In this document: in pieces, positions 34,842 to 43,430 of the stretch
Layout: every line of letters begins with the position of its first letter
Numbering within the stretch: position 1 is the first letter of the stretch
Notes under the pieces: generated by a model
What the model saw: only the letters and a program-made list of their open reading frames with translations
The model's database searches: none
Told to the model about the DNA's origin: nothing
Program-made: the position numbers and the translations under genes
Source of the DNA: CAVRZY01 sp963725415
GTDB lineage: Bacteria; Acidobacteriota; Terriglobia; Bryobacterales; Bryobacteraceae
Assembly: GCA_963725415.1 (NCBI GenBank)
Contig: CAVRZY010000200.1
Span: 37,403 to 101,402 of the forward strand
Length of the DNA stretch: 64,000 nt
Reading direction: 5' to 3'

Positions 34842-34913
34842 AAACAATCTCGATGATAGCGAAGAAATCTGTCGCCGTCGGCCCGATCGAACAGGCGGCC
34901 TGGCCGGAATCGT

Positions 34914-36038
34914 TCATATCGAACGGTCCTCCGGTAAACGCGACTCATCGCGGCCAGCGGGGAAATTCACACCGACCCGGTTACCCAGCTCCACGAGCTG
35001 TCCGACGACCTCCTCGGCCAGCGGAATCCCCAGCTCTCGATTCCGGGATTCGGCCGCGAACTCCAACTCGCCGGGGACGAGCACTTGCTGTACCCCCGGG
35101 GCCGGAGCGGCGGCTTTGAGCATCCGCAGAATCTCGTCCATCCGCCGTGCGAATTCGTCCGCCGGCAGAAACAGGTCCGTCCGCAAGGCTGCGAACACCT
35201 GGCCGAGATTCTGCTCGGCCTTGAGGTTTTCCAGGGTGTTCAAGTGCAGGGCGAAAGCCGCGCCGGTGAATACGCCGCAGAGAATGTCGATGATGAACGA
35301 GATCGCGGATCCCTTCGGGCCGCCAAACGGCAGCACCGCCCCGGCCAGCGCCGCATGCGGGTCAGTCGTCGGCCGTCCCTGGGGATCAATCGCCCAGCCG
35401 TCGGGAATCGGCAGGTTTCGATGCGCGGCGACGATGATCTTGCCTCGCGCCACGACGCTCGAGGAGGCGTCAAAGATCAGGGGCCTTTCCTTACCGGCCG
35501 GAATCCCAATGGCCATCGGATTTGTGCCCAGAAATCGCTCTCTGCCGCCGTAGGCGGCCATGTTCGGCGGAGCATTGGAGATGGCACAGCCGATGTATCC
35601 TCGCCGGAGGGCTTTCTCCACGTAGAAGGCGGCCGCGCCAAAGTGGTTGCTCCGCCGAACGCCGGCGAATCCGATGCCACAGTCCCCGGCCAGGTTCACA
35701 GCGGCCTCCATGGCGCGGGTACCGACCACCGGCCCCAGCCCGTTGTCTCCGTCTACCAATGCGACCGCGGCATACGGTCGCTCGACGCGGACGGCCGGTC
35801 TTGCCTTCACGACCTTAGCTTGAAGCCGCTTGGCGTACACAGGCAACCGGATGAGGCCGTGTGAGTCCACGTCCCGCAATTCGGCCTGGAGCAGGCACTC
35901 CGCGACTTCGCGCGCGTCCTCGCGAGGTACGTCCAACCGCTCGAGGACCGCGCAACTGTAAGCAAGCAGATCTTCAGGCCTGAAGCGCGGCAACTGCGCG
36001 GCATCGGACGATGTCGATCCCTGAGGCGAGCTGCTCAC
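34914..36038 (-). CDS. Malate/L-lactate/ureidoglycolate dehydrogenase-family oxidoreductase
   Basis: 374 residues from GTG 36038, overlapping the RraA stop by four bases. The Ldh_2 family signatures are plain: LLQAELRDVDSHGLIRLPVY, LVDGDNGLGPVVGTRAMEAA, GFAGVRRSNHFGAAAFYVEK, GCAISNAPPNMAAYGGRERF and LGTNPMAIGIPAGKE. Members are cytoplasmic NAD(P)-dependent dehydrogenases of 2-hydroxyacids or of aldonate derivatives such as 2,3-diketogulonate. The catalytic His is in RRSNHFG. Together with the RraA aldolase, the beta-hydroxyacid dehydrogenase and an MFS carrier it makes a hydroxyacid catabolic pathway. The true substrate is not resolved. Confidence 0.9.
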   Translation of the reverse strand: MSSSPQGSTSSDAAQLPRFRPEDLLAYSCAVLERLDVPREDAREVAECLLQAELRDVDSHGLIRLPVYAKRLQAKVVKARPAVRVERPYAAVALVDGDNGLGPVVGTRAMEAAVNLAGDCGIGFAGVRRSNHFGAAAFYVEKALRRGYIGCAISNAPPNMAAYGGRERFLGTNPMAIGIPAGKERPLIFDASSSVVARGKIIVAAHRNLPIPDGWAIDPQGRPTTDPHAALAGAVLPFGGPKGSAISFIIDILCGVFTGAAFALHLNTLENLKAEQNLGQVFAALRTDLFLPADEFARRMDEILRMLKAAAPAPGVQQVLVPGELEFAAESRNRELGIPLAEEVVGQLVELGNRVGVNFPAGRDESRLPEDRSI

Positions 36039-36685
36039 TTCCCGGCCATCTCCCTCTGCTTTGGCAGACCGGGCAACCCCAGCAGTTCAAGGGTGGTCTT
36101 GCCGTTGCACAACTGCTCGATGATGTCCGCCTCGTACTCCTGGCGCCGGACGGCGGCATCGTAGATCTCCTCCACCCGTTCCTGCTCGAGAATGACCAGA
36201 CCGTCCGAGTTTCCGAACACGATGTCTCCCGGACGCACGATCACGCCACCAAATTGGATTGGAACGTTCAGCGCGCCCAGCCGTTCCTTGGTACAAGCGC
36301 CAATGGCCAAGCCGCGACTGAACACCGGGAATCCGCGCTCGGCAATCGCCTCGATGTCCCGCACGGCGCCGTCAATGGCCAGACCGACCACATCTTTCGC
36401 TTGTGCGGCCACGGTCAGAATCTCGCCCCAAGCGCCGGTCAGAAGGTAACTGCCCGTCGTAGCCACGATGACGACACCGGGCTCTGCGGCCGCGACCGCA
36501 TGGTGCAGCATCAGGTTGTCACCCGGTGGACATTCCACCGTCGCCGCCACGCCGCAGATCCGGGCGCCTGCCCAAGCCGGCCGGATCGTTGGATCCACCA
36601 TACCTCGTTTTCCAGCAGCTTCGTAGAGCGTGGCCGGATCAAAGCCGAGGAAGCGCTCAACGGCACTCTCGCATTTGAGGTTCAT
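36035..36685 (-). CDS. RraA-family protein (HMG/CHA aldolase-like)
   Basis: 216 residues. The RraA fold is clear: ARICGVAATVECPPGDNLML, then GAWGEILTVAAQAKDVVGLA, the hallmark IDGAVRDIEAIAERGFPVFS and VIVRPGDIVFGNSDGLVI. GAVRD supplies the Arg-Asp pair that binds substrate and divalent metal in 4-hydroxy-4-methyl-2-oxoglutarate/oxaloacetate-type aldolases; the E in WGE is also kept. In this operon it more likely acts as an aldolase or decarboxylase on a keto-acid than as an RNase E inhibitor. It starts right at the stop of the preceding dehydrogenase and overlaps the next gene. Confidence 0.9.
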   Translation of the reverse strand: MNLKCESAVERFLGFDPATLYEAAGKRGMVDPTIRPAWAGARICGVAATVECPPGDNLMLHHAVAAAEPGVVIVATTGSYLLTGAWGEILTVAAQAKDVVGLAIDGAVRDIEAIAERGFPVFSRGLAIGACTKERLGALNVPIQFGGVIVRPGDIVFGNSDGLVILEQERVEEIYDAAVRRQEYEADIIEQLCNGKTTLELLGLPGLPKQREMAGK

Positions 36686-37615
36686 TCACTTGCTCCCTGT
36701 TCCGGCTGCCCGCCTGTCGCCGTCAGCCTGACTCAACTGCACCCCCGCCATATCAGCCAGGAACTGTGCTGCGATGGAATAGTCCGCGCTGCCTTTTCCG
36801 GCGGTGCTGGCCGCCGAGAGGATTTGGGCAACCGTAGATGCCAGTAACAGCGGGACCCCTTGTGCGCGGGCCGAATCGAGGGCGAGATTCACGTCTTTCT
36901 TCATCAAGTCCAGTTTGAATCCCGGCTGAAATGAGCCGGCGAGGAGAAAACCGGGTAACCGCAGATCCATCATCCTGGAGTAGCCTGAGGAGTCCTTGAT
37001 CACGTCGTACAACGTTGCCGGGTTCGCTCCACACCGCACACCTAAGGCGAACGCCTCACCGATGGTCAACACGTGCGCGGCAGCCATCATCTGGTTGATC
37101 ATTTTGACGACCTTGCCTTGACCCACCGGGCCGACGTGCACAATCCGGCTGCCCATGGTTTCGAGCAGCGGACGGCACTCGTCCAGCAACGCGGCGTCGC
37201 CGCCGACCATGATTGTCAGCGTGCCTCGGGCGGCCCCGCTTGTGCCGCCGCTGACCGGGGCATCCAAAACGCGTCCTCCCACCGCCGCGAGCGCTCTCTC
37301 CACCTCCTGCAAGCTCATCGCAGTCGCGGTCGTCATATCAATGAGCACTTTGCCGGAAGAGAAGCCTTCCAGGAGACCGTTGGCGCCCAAGACCGTTTCT
37401 TTGAGTTCCGCATCTGCGGGGACTATCGTGATGATCACGTCGGCCGCCCGGGCGACCTGCGCCGGTGCGGCCACGACACGGGCGCCCAGAGCGGCCAGTG
37501 CATCCGCTGGTTGGCGGCGTTTGTGGAATGTCGTGATAGTCTGGAAGCCCGCCTTGACGACACGCTCCGCCATGGGCAAGCCCATGCCCCCCAGTCCGAT
37601 AAACCCAACCTTCAC
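36686..37615 (-). CDS. 3-hydroxyisobutyrate/tartronate semialdehyde dehydrogenase-family reductase
   Basis: 309 residues. The dinucleotide-binding motif KVGFIGLGGMGLPMAERVVK opens the protein. The substrate-binding block DAPVSGGTSGAARGTLTIMV and the catalytic Lys in GQGKVVKMINQMMAAAHV are intact, and LMKKDVNLALDSARAQGVP supports the family. These cytoplasmic enzymes interconvert beta-hydroxyacids and semialdehydes with NAD(P). It is the promoter-proximal gene of a three-gene operon (this, RraA, Ldh_2-type) and is divergent from an MFS transporter; the shared 158-base spacer contains candidate operators. Confidence 0.92.
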   Translation of the reverse strand: MKVGFIGLGGMGLPMAERVVKAGFQTITTFHKRRQPADALAALGARVVAAPAQVARAADVIITIVPADAELKETVLGANGLLEGFSSGKVLIDMTTATAMSLQEVERALAAVGGRVLDAPVSGGTSGAARGTLTIMVGGDAALLDECRPLLETMGSRIVHVGPVGQGKVVKMINQMMAAAHVLTIGEAFALGVRCGANPATLYDVIKDSSGYSRMMDLRLPGFLLAGSFQPGFKLDLMKKDVNLALDSARAQGVPLLLASTVAQILSAASTAGKGSADYSIAAQFLADMAGVQLSQADGDRRAAGTGSK

Positions 37616-37692
37616 CGTGGTCCTCCCCCCACTTTTTTCATTCGTGTTACCTTCACGCCAGCCTGCACCCAGGCTGGCGGCGATAGCTTAGT

Positions 37693-37755
37693 ATATCTGA
37701 TATCAGGTATCATATCAAGAATTCTCTTGACATGCCTATCTCAATATCCGATATT
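37693..37755 (+). promoter_or_regulatory. Promoter of the MFS gene with two candidate GntR operators
   Basis: A sigma-70-like promoter reads ttgaca (37727-37732), 17-base spacer, gatatt (37750-37755). One operator candidate, atatctgatatcaggtat at 37693-37710, is palindromic at 16 of 18 positions with a perfect ctgatatcag core. A second, aatatccgatatt at 37743-37755, is palindromic apart from its centre and overlaps the -10. The placement between the divergent genes suits repression by the nearby GntR regulator. Confidence 0.6.
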
Positions 37756-37773
37756 TGACCTGGTGCAATTGAA

Positions 37774-38997
37774 ATGACAGCTATCAGTGTGACTGCTCCG
37801 CGCGTACGGCATCCCTGGGGCCTCGTTCTCCTGTTGGTCCTCGGCATGTGCGTGGCCTTCTTCGACCGAGGTAATCTTGCCGTGGCTGCGCCCGTGCTTT
37901 CTACGGAGTTGGGACTGTCACCGTGGGCGCTGGGACTGCTTTTGTCAGCCTTCTTCTGGACCTACTCGGTGTCTCTCATTGGGGCCGGCTGGCTGGTCGA
38001 TCGTATCGAGGTGCGCTGGGTGTACGCGGCAGGCTTCCTCCTATGGTCGGTTGCCACGTTATCCACCGCCGTTGTCTCGTCTTTCGCCGGGTTACTTTGC
38101 ATGCGGTTGTTGCTGGGAGTCGGAGAGTCGGTCGTGTACCCGTCGAATGCCCGCATCCTCGTCACTGTTTTTTCCGAAGAACGTCGCGGTCTGGCAAATG
38201 CGGTGACGGATTTGGGTGCCAGGCTGGGTCCGTTGATCGGGACAATGTGCGGCGCCTTGCTGGTCTTGAAGGCCGGCTGGCGTGGGCTTTTTCTCATCAC
38301 CGGCGCCTGCGCGCTGGTCTGGCTGGTCCCATGGCTCACTTGGGCGCCGCGCGTACATGCTCCCGCGGCGACAGCGAAGGCGGCAGGACCGGGCTGGGGG
38401 CAGCTACTCCGCCGGCGAGACGTTTGGGGTACTTTTGGGGGCCTCTGTGGCGCAAACTACGCCTGGTACTTTCTGTTGAGCTGGCTTCCCTCTTATCTGG
38501 TGCGCGAACGCCACTTTTCGATGAGCTCGGTGGCGATCTGGGGCGCGCTGCCGTACCTTTTCATGGCTGTTTCCCAGGTCAATGGAGGCATCCTCGCAGA
38601 CCGATGGATTTCACGCGGCGCCTCCGCTGTCCGGGTGCGGAGAGGAATCATGGTGGCAGGCCTTCTCATGACCGCGGTGCTTCTGCCGACAGTTCTCTTA
38701 CCTCGCATTGAATGGGCTGTGGCCGGCTTGTTCGTGGCTTTCATCGCTTTCGGTACTTACGTTTCGAACCTGTGGGCGCTAACGCAAACGCTGGCCGGAC
38801 CCCAGGCGGCCGGGCGCTGGACGGGAATGCAAAACGCGTGCGGTAACCTGGCCGGGGTTGTGAGCCCTATCCTTACCGGCTGGCTGGTCACCAGGACCGG
38901 GCATTTCGGAGTGGCGTTCGTGGCTGCCAGTTTGGCCTGCGTCGCCGGCGCTGCCAGCTTTTGGTTCCTGATCCGCGACCCAAATAAGAGCCGCTAG
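37774..38997 (+). CDS. MFS transporter, anion:cation symporter (sugar-acid) type
   Basis: 407 residues with about 12 membrane segments. The motif FFDRGNLAVAAPVLSTELGL after the first helix is typical of the ACS family (galactonate, glucarate, hexuronate carriers), as is GESVVYPSNARILVTVFSEE. The central loop is around residues 190-210. It sits in the inner membrane and should import an organic anion with protons. It is divergent from the dehydrogenase/RraA operon and shares its regulatory spacer, so it very likely supplies that pathway's substrate. Confidence 0.9.
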   Translation: MTAISVTAPRVRHPWGLVLLLVLGMCVAFFDRGNLAVAAPVLSTELGLSPWALGLLLSAFFWTYSVSLIGAGWLVDRIEVRWVYAAGFLLWSVATLSTAVVSSFAGLLCMRLLLGVGESVVYPSNARILVTVFSEERRGLANAVTDLGARLGPLIGTMCGALLVLKAGWRGLFLITGACALVWLVPWLTWAPRVHAPAATAKAAGPGWGQLLRRRDVWGTFGGLCGANYAWYFLLSWLPSYLVRERHFSMSSVAIWGALPYLFMAVSQVNGGILADRWISRGASAVRVRRGIMVAGLLMTAVLLPTVLLPRIEWAVAGLFVAFIAFGTYVSNLWALTQTLAGPQAAGRWTGMQNACGNLAGVVSPILTGWLVTRTGHFGVAFVAASLACVAGAASFWFLIRDPNKSR

Positions 38998-39114
38998 AAT
39001 GCAAGCCCGGTGCCCGCGAAGGTGTGAAAGCGCCTGCCCAGGCTTCTGCAAGTGGTTGTGCCACAGGATGATGCGGCCGTTCTAGTGGCTGGTCGCCGAT
39101 CAGATATTGAGATA

Positions 39115-39288
39115 TAAAACGTAATCCCCACCGCCGAGGACCTGGGCAACTCCTACACCATCACTTGCTACCCGGCTCCCAACCCCAACGAAGGCTTCCG
39201 CAAAATCAGCGTCGAAATCGTGACCGACATCGGCAAGAAGTACCGCGTGCGCGCCCGGCCGGGCTATCGCCCCCGCGGCGGTTTCTGA
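39115..39288 (+). pseudogene. C-terminal remnant of a VWFA-related acidobacterial protein
   Basis: A short frame with no start reads DLGNSYTITCYPAPNPNEGF, then RKISVEIVTDIGKKYRVRAR, PGYRPRGGF and stop at 39286-39288. This is the characteristic tail of VWFA-related proteins abundant in Acidobacteria. An in-frame TAA precedes it at once and the rest of the gene is absent, so it is a deletion scar. Confidence 0.6.
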
Positions 39289-39313
39289 GCGGCCGCCGGG
39301 GTGAGCAGGCAGC

Positions 39314-40159
39314 TTACTTCACCTTGACGGTGCGATCAGCCGGGATTCCCAGCCGCTCGAAGCGCTTGGCGCGACCTTTTTCGTCGCCCGAATTGATCTT
39401 ACGGGCCAGGCGGCCGACTTCGAGAGCGTGTTCCCGAGGCACCACGATCACGCCGTCGCCGTCGGCTACAATCACGTCGCCCGGGTAGACCAGGACGCCG
39501 GCGCAGTTGATCGGAAAGTTGTAGGATTCAGCAATCAACCTGCCCGGCCGCACCCCGCGGGTACTGTATCCATCTTTGCAGTAAACCGGGGGGCGCTTGA
39601 CCCTTACGATCTCGTCGGTATCTCGCGCCCCGGCGTTCGTGACAACTCCGACTAGTCCCTTTTCGGCCCAGCCGAGGCTGTTATTGGAACCGATGAAGCC
39701 GGTCTCGAAAACGCCGTTAGCGTCGATGACCGCCACGTCTCCCGGCTTGGCCCCGGCCAGCCAGGCATCCGGCGCGCGCTTGTACTGCGCGGACTTGAAT
39801 TTTTCGAAGCCGGCCAGATCGGGAAACGAATTCTGCCCGGCCCTCACATCGGTAGGCACGTGCCGCACCGTGATGGCGAAGCCCGCAAAGCGATGCGTGA
39901 AGTTCTCGGTGTCCCGCCACAGGGGCCGGATGTCGTTATCCATTAGCCCGATGTCCTGAAGGCCGATCAAGTCCATGCCATCCAGGACGTCAGTAACTCT
40001 GAGATCCTTGTAGAGATCAAGAATCTCCTTGCGGGCTTGGTCGCTGTCATCAAAGCCCTTGTTCTGGAGTATCCTGATTCCCTGCGGAGTAGTAAGTTGC
40101 TGGGCCGACGCAGCGAGTAAGATAGCGGTCAGCGAAGCAATCAATGTCAAAGAGCGCAT
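39314..40159 (-). CDS. Exported RraA-family protein
   Basis: 281 residues from ATG 40159, behind an AAGGA ribosome binding site; the upstream open frame is discounted because this start gives a textbook signal peptide (MRSLTLIASLTAILLAASAQ). The RraA core is complete: RVTDVLDGMDLIGLQDIGLM, AKPGDVAVIDANGVFETGFI, VTNAGARDTDEIVRVKRPPV and VYPGDVIVADGDGVIVVP. The family's usual GxxRD signature appears as GARDTDE. RraA proteins are normally cytoplasmic aldolases or RNase E regulators, so a secreted member is unusual and must be a metabolic enzyme outside the cytoplasm. IS1380 copy 3 lies a few hundred bases upstream. Confidence 0.82.
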   Translation of the reverse strand: MRSLTLIASLTAILLAASAQQLTTPQGIRILQNKGFDDSDQARKEILDLYKDLRVTDVLDGMDLIGLQDIGLMDNDIRPLWRDTENFTHRFAGFAITVRHVPTDVRAGQNSFPDLAGFEKFKSAQYKRAPDAWLAGAKPGDVAVIDANGVFETGFIGSNNSLGWAEKGLVGVVTNAGARDTDEIVRVKRPPVYCKDGYSTRGVRPGRLIAESYNFPINCAGVLVYPGDVIVADGDGVIVVPREHALEVGRLARKINSGDEKGRAKRFERLGIPADRTVKVK

Positions 40160-40412
40160 GTCAAGTCCTTTCTTGTTACCCAGGATTTCCGTTTTCGCAT
40201 CCTGGCCGCCTTCGATTGTACATCCAATGGCTTGCGTTGAAGCCGTTCTTTTATTGTTTCCCTCCCGAGCGACTCCGGCGACCCAGGAAGGGGCCAGCTC
40301 TGCCTCCTCCGAGTACGTAGAAACACGAAAGTGTCTCATTTCAAACGATTTCTCATACACCTCTCCGGCCCTCCGCCCCCCTTCGCCTGACTTGCTTCCG
40401 TGCCGCGGCGTC

Positions 40413-40998
40413 CTATCCGGTAGGCACCGGCAACTCCGCGATCCGCCGCACCATGGCCCCGAAGAGTCGCCGCGTCAGATGCCCCTCCGCCAGCAAGAGC
40501 CAGAAGTAGCGAGCATGCTTGATCAGCCGCCCGCCCGTCTTCACGAATGGTTGTTGCAGGCTCGTGAGCGACCAGTTGCCGACGCGCAGCGGCAGCACCG
40601 GGCCCAGAGGGCACCCCCCGCCAGAGGTGCCCCAGGTTGTAAGCGATCACGCTCAGCCACGAGCGCACTTCGTTTGACCGAAACCGGTGGCAACTGAGCC
40701 GTGTCATCTTCACCGCTTGCTTGCCTTCTTTGATCCACCGCTCGGCGGTCCCGCGCTTGTTGTAGAACCGCACCACCGCCGGGCTGTCCGCCTCCAGGTT
40801 GGTGACGATGAATCCCACCCGAGGAAACAGCTCCCCGGCGTGGAACTCCACCTTCGCGACCACCCGCCGTGCCTTCTTCCAACTGGCCGCCTGGTACAGG
40901 AAGCCCTTGTAGCGCACCACCGGCTTGTGGCTGGGACGGCCCACCGGACGGATCAGCAACTCGGCCACGTCCCGCTCCAGGCTGTCATTGGCCGCCAG
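40413..40998 (-). pseudogene. IS1380 transposase, 3' part (copy 3)
   Basis: Continues after the IS110 insertion with NDSLERDVAELLIRPVGRPS, VVRYKGFLYQAASWKKARRV and RFRSNEVRSWLSVIAYNLGH. After LWRG an 18-base insertion (ggggtgccctctgggccc) shifts the frame; the true end follows one frame over as WSLTSLQQPFVKTGGRLIKH and AMVRRIAELPVPTG. The segment between LLLPE, left of IS110, and NDSLE is short by what I remember as about 40 residues. Confidence 0.75.
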
Positions 40999-41129
40999 CG
41001 CCGGGGTGCCCTTATAGTAAATCCGGGAGGAAATGACTGGTAAGCAGGTGGAGGGGAGTTGCAGAGCCACCGGGAGATGGTGTACCGGCCTGGGCTTTCC
41101 GTCAAGCAAGACATTTGGTATGACTTTTG

Positions 41130-41285
41130 TTTGAACGGGCACCCCGCTGCTACGAATTGGGTGCCCTAACACTGGATGTTTGCCCAGAGTGTTTCGAGCA
41201 GCGGGATGCTTGGCTCCAGCGACGAATACTCAGAAGTCGTCTGGTCCTAGACCACTATAAGGCTTTCGGCGGAGCCAAGCGAGTC
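41130..41285 (+). ncRNA. Candidate IS110 bridge RNA (copy B)
   Basis: Between the left end and the transposase lies about 300 bases of non-coding leader. Its clearest structures are the stem gggcaccc/gggtgccc (41137-41144 with 41159-41166, 14-base loop), an outer 10-pair helix 41208-41217 with 41271-41280, and inside it two hairpins, gacga/tcgtc (41221-41225, 41237-41241) and tggtc/gacca (41242-41246, 41250-41254). The first stem repeats the element's own terminal ggggtgccc. IS110 bridge RNAs are encoded in just this place. Transcript ends are not determined. Confidence 0.5.
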
Positions 41286-41309
41286 TCGTTGGAAAGGAGG
41301 CATGGTAGG

Positions 41310-42647
41310 ATGTCGGAACGGTTGACGACTTCAGCTTCGGAACCGGAATGGGCGGCGTTTGCGGCGATTGATTGGGCCGACCAGAAGCACTTCTGGCGCC
41401 TGGTCCCAGCCGGCTCCCGGAAGTTTGAGCAAGGGGAACTGGAGAACACCCCGGAGGCGGTGGAGGCCTGGGCGGCCGCTCTTCAACAGCGATTTGGCGG
41501 TGGCCCCATTGCCGTATGCTTGGAACAGTCTCGCGGGGCCTTGGTGTATATGCTGAGCAAGTACGCGCACCTGGTGTTGTTCCCCGTTCACCCCACCACG
41601 GCGGCGCGCTACCGGAAGACTTTCTCGACTGCCGGCGCCAGCAACGATCCGGGCGATACGGCCTGGCTGCTGGACCTGTTGTTGCGTCACAGAGAACGAC
41701 TGCGCTCGCTCCAACCGGACACCGTAGAGACCCGCCTGTTGCAGTTTCTGGTCGAGGAACGCCGGCGCATGGTGGATGAGAAGACGCGCCAGAGCAATCG
41801 CCTGACCGATTGCCTGAAACAGTATTTTCCGCAGATTTTGCGTTGGTTCGACGACGTGACCAGTCCCCTGGTCGAGGACCTGCTGGCGCGCTGGGGCAGC
41901 TTGCGGGAACTGCAGCGGGCACACCCCGGCACGTTGCGGAAGTTCTTCCACGAGCACAACTGCCGTTCCGAGGAACGGCTGCAAGAACGCCTCACGGCCA
42001 TTTACCAGGCGCTGCCCGCGACCCAGGACGCGGCGGTGGTAGAAGCCGGGGTGCTGACGGCTCGCGGGTGGGCCAAGGTGCTGGCGACGTTGCGCGACCA
42101 AATCGCCCTCCTGGAACGGCGCATCGCGGAATTGGTGTGTTCCCACCCGGACGGGGCGCTGTTCGCCTCTCTGCCCGGGGCTGGCCCAGCGCTGACGCCT
42201 CGCTTAATTGTCGCCTTCGGGACACGCCGCGAGCGCTACCAAAGCGCTTATCAGGTACAGTGCTACAGCGGGATTGCCCCGGTAACGGAGGCCAGCGGCA
42301 AAAGCCAGTGGGTCCATTTCCGCCGGGCCTGCCCCAAGTTCCTGCGCCAGACCTTTCAGGAGTTCGCTGATCACTCGATCGGCCAGTCCGAGTGGGCCCG
42401 AGCGTATTATGAACACCTTCGCCGGGACCAAAACAAACCGCACCAAGTGGCGGTCCGAGCCCTGGCATACAAATGGATTCGCATCATATTCCGCTGCTGG
42501 AAGGACGCCAAACCCTACGACGAGCAGGTCTACGTGCAGTCTGTTCGCAGGCGCAGCTCCCTGCTTGGCGCGGCTTGCCCGGCACTCACCAAGGCGGAGT
42601 GGAAAACGGAGGCTGGATTTCAAAAATTATGTGCAAATCCCTCTTGA
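41310..42647 (+). CDS. IS110-family transposase (copy B)
   Basis: Same 445-residue protein as copy A, from ATG 41310 with GGAGG ten bases upstream. The frame stays open back to 41127, but that stretch crosses the structured leader, encodes nothing family-like and is closed in copy A by a one-base difference, so it is rejected as coding. The DEDD domain (AAIDWADQKHFW) and C-terminal Ser domain (CYSGIAPVTEASGKS) are intact. Both copies being intact and matching means very recent movement within this genome. Confidence 0.92.
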   Translation: MSERLTTSASEPEWAAFAAIDWADQKHFWRLVPAGSRKFEQGELENTPEAVEAWAAALQQRFGGGPIAVCLEQSRGALVYMLSKYAHLVLFPVHPTTAARYRKTFSTAGASNDPGDTAWLLDLLLRHRERLRSLQPDTVETRLLQFLVEERRRMVDEKTRQSNRLTDCLKQYFPQILRWFDDVTSPLVEDLLARWGSLRELQRAHPGTLRKFFHEHNCRSEERLQERLTAIYQALPATQDAAVVEAGVLTARGWAKVLATLRDQIALLERRIAELVCSHPDGALFASLPGAGPALTPRLIVAFGTRRERYQSAYQVQCYSGIAPVTEASGKSQWVHFRRACPKFLRQTFQEFADHSIGQSEWARAYYEHLRRDQNKPHQVAVRALAYKWIRIIFRCWKDAKPYDEQVYVQSVRRRSSLLGAACPALTKAEWKTEAGFQKLCANPS

Positions 42648-42673
42648 CGGATTACCTCAGAAGACTCTGGGCC

Positions 42674-43318
42674 CTCCGGCAACAGCAGTTCTTCCCAACC
42701 GTCGGCGCTGTGCACGTTGCCGGGCCGCAGCTTCGCCGCCAGGCAGTCGCCCTCGCGGTTGAACAGCAGCAGGGGATGGTAGCAGGTGGACTCGAAGTGA
42801 CCGTTGTAGGCGCTCTGCTCCTGCTGGCCGTAGACCGGAATCTCTGTGCCGCCCATGTCCAGCACCACCCGTTATGACGAATCGACGGCTTCTACCCGGC
42901 CGATCAGTTCGCGGTTGATCCGTGCCAAACCGGCGAAGTTCTCCTCCTCGGTCAGCATCTCGGTTTCGAAGGACTGCAACCGAGACGTCAGGGCGGCCCC
43001 GCGCTCCCAGATCTTTTCCGAGCCGATGAGCCGGAAGGTCGGATCCTGGCTCAGCCGCTCCGCGTCGTTCACATCCTCCTAACCAGCCAGGCGGCTGTAG
43101 ACCGACTGCCGCAGCAGGTCGGCGAGCGGAAACTGGGTGTTCTTCCCCCGCCAGGGATCACGGAGGTGCTCCTCGATGAGCTGGCTGAAGCCCAGACGCT
43201 CGTCCAACTCGCGAACGAAAATCAGGCCGCCGTCGGAAGTGACTCGTGATCCCTGGAAATCGATCTTCAGAGAAGCGTTGAAGGAGAGCTGAAAGGGCTG
43301 GTTTTGTTTGTCACCCAT
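42674..43318 (-). pseudogene. IS1380 transposase, 5' part (copy 3), amber-interrupted
   Basis: Starts at ATG 43318 (MGDKQNQPFQLSFNASLKID), runs to RQSVYSRLAG and meets a TAG (43079-43081) at the same codon as copy 2, then resumes EDVNDAERLSQDPTFRLIG. The core VLDMGGTEIPVYGQQEQSAY has Gly-Gly in place of the Asp-Ser pair kept in the other copies (LDMDSTE). IS110 copy B ends the frame just after GWEELLLPE. Confidence 0.78.
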
Positions 43319-43430
43319 TGGGTGTGGGTCTCCGGAGCGTCTTCATCCCCTTCAAACCCCTATGGATGAAGGCGATGAAAGGCCTTAAGAGGTTATCAGT
43401 AACTGGTCAAATCGGAAATGCGGGTTCTTG

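Larger units (their letters stand above)
40999..42673 (+). mobile_element. IS110-family element, copy B
   Basis: Near-identical to 16460-18134 in opposite orientation. Left end ccggggtgcccttatag at about 41001, right end actctgggccc ending 42673. It is inserted in the transposase gene of IS1380 copy 3 at a different site from that used by copy A in copy 2, so the two insertions are independent transpositions and not a duplicated block. Confidence 0.87.
40380..43426 (-). mobile_element. IS1380-family element, copy 3, interrupted by IS110
   Basis: The left end (reverse of aacccgcatttccgattt) is at 43426, four bases from the stop codon of the S9 peptidase gene. IS110 copy B occupies 40999-42673. 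The lower-coordinate end is not recognisable, so about 40380 is a soft limit and the right end is probably lost. It is the only copy that keeps the complete 5' transposase start. Confidence 0.75.

Noticed and set aside
41127..41309. N-terminal extension of IS110 transposase copy B (MFERAPRCYELGALTLDVCP)
   Set aside because: It crosses the structured leader, is not family-like, and a one-base difference closes it in copy A.
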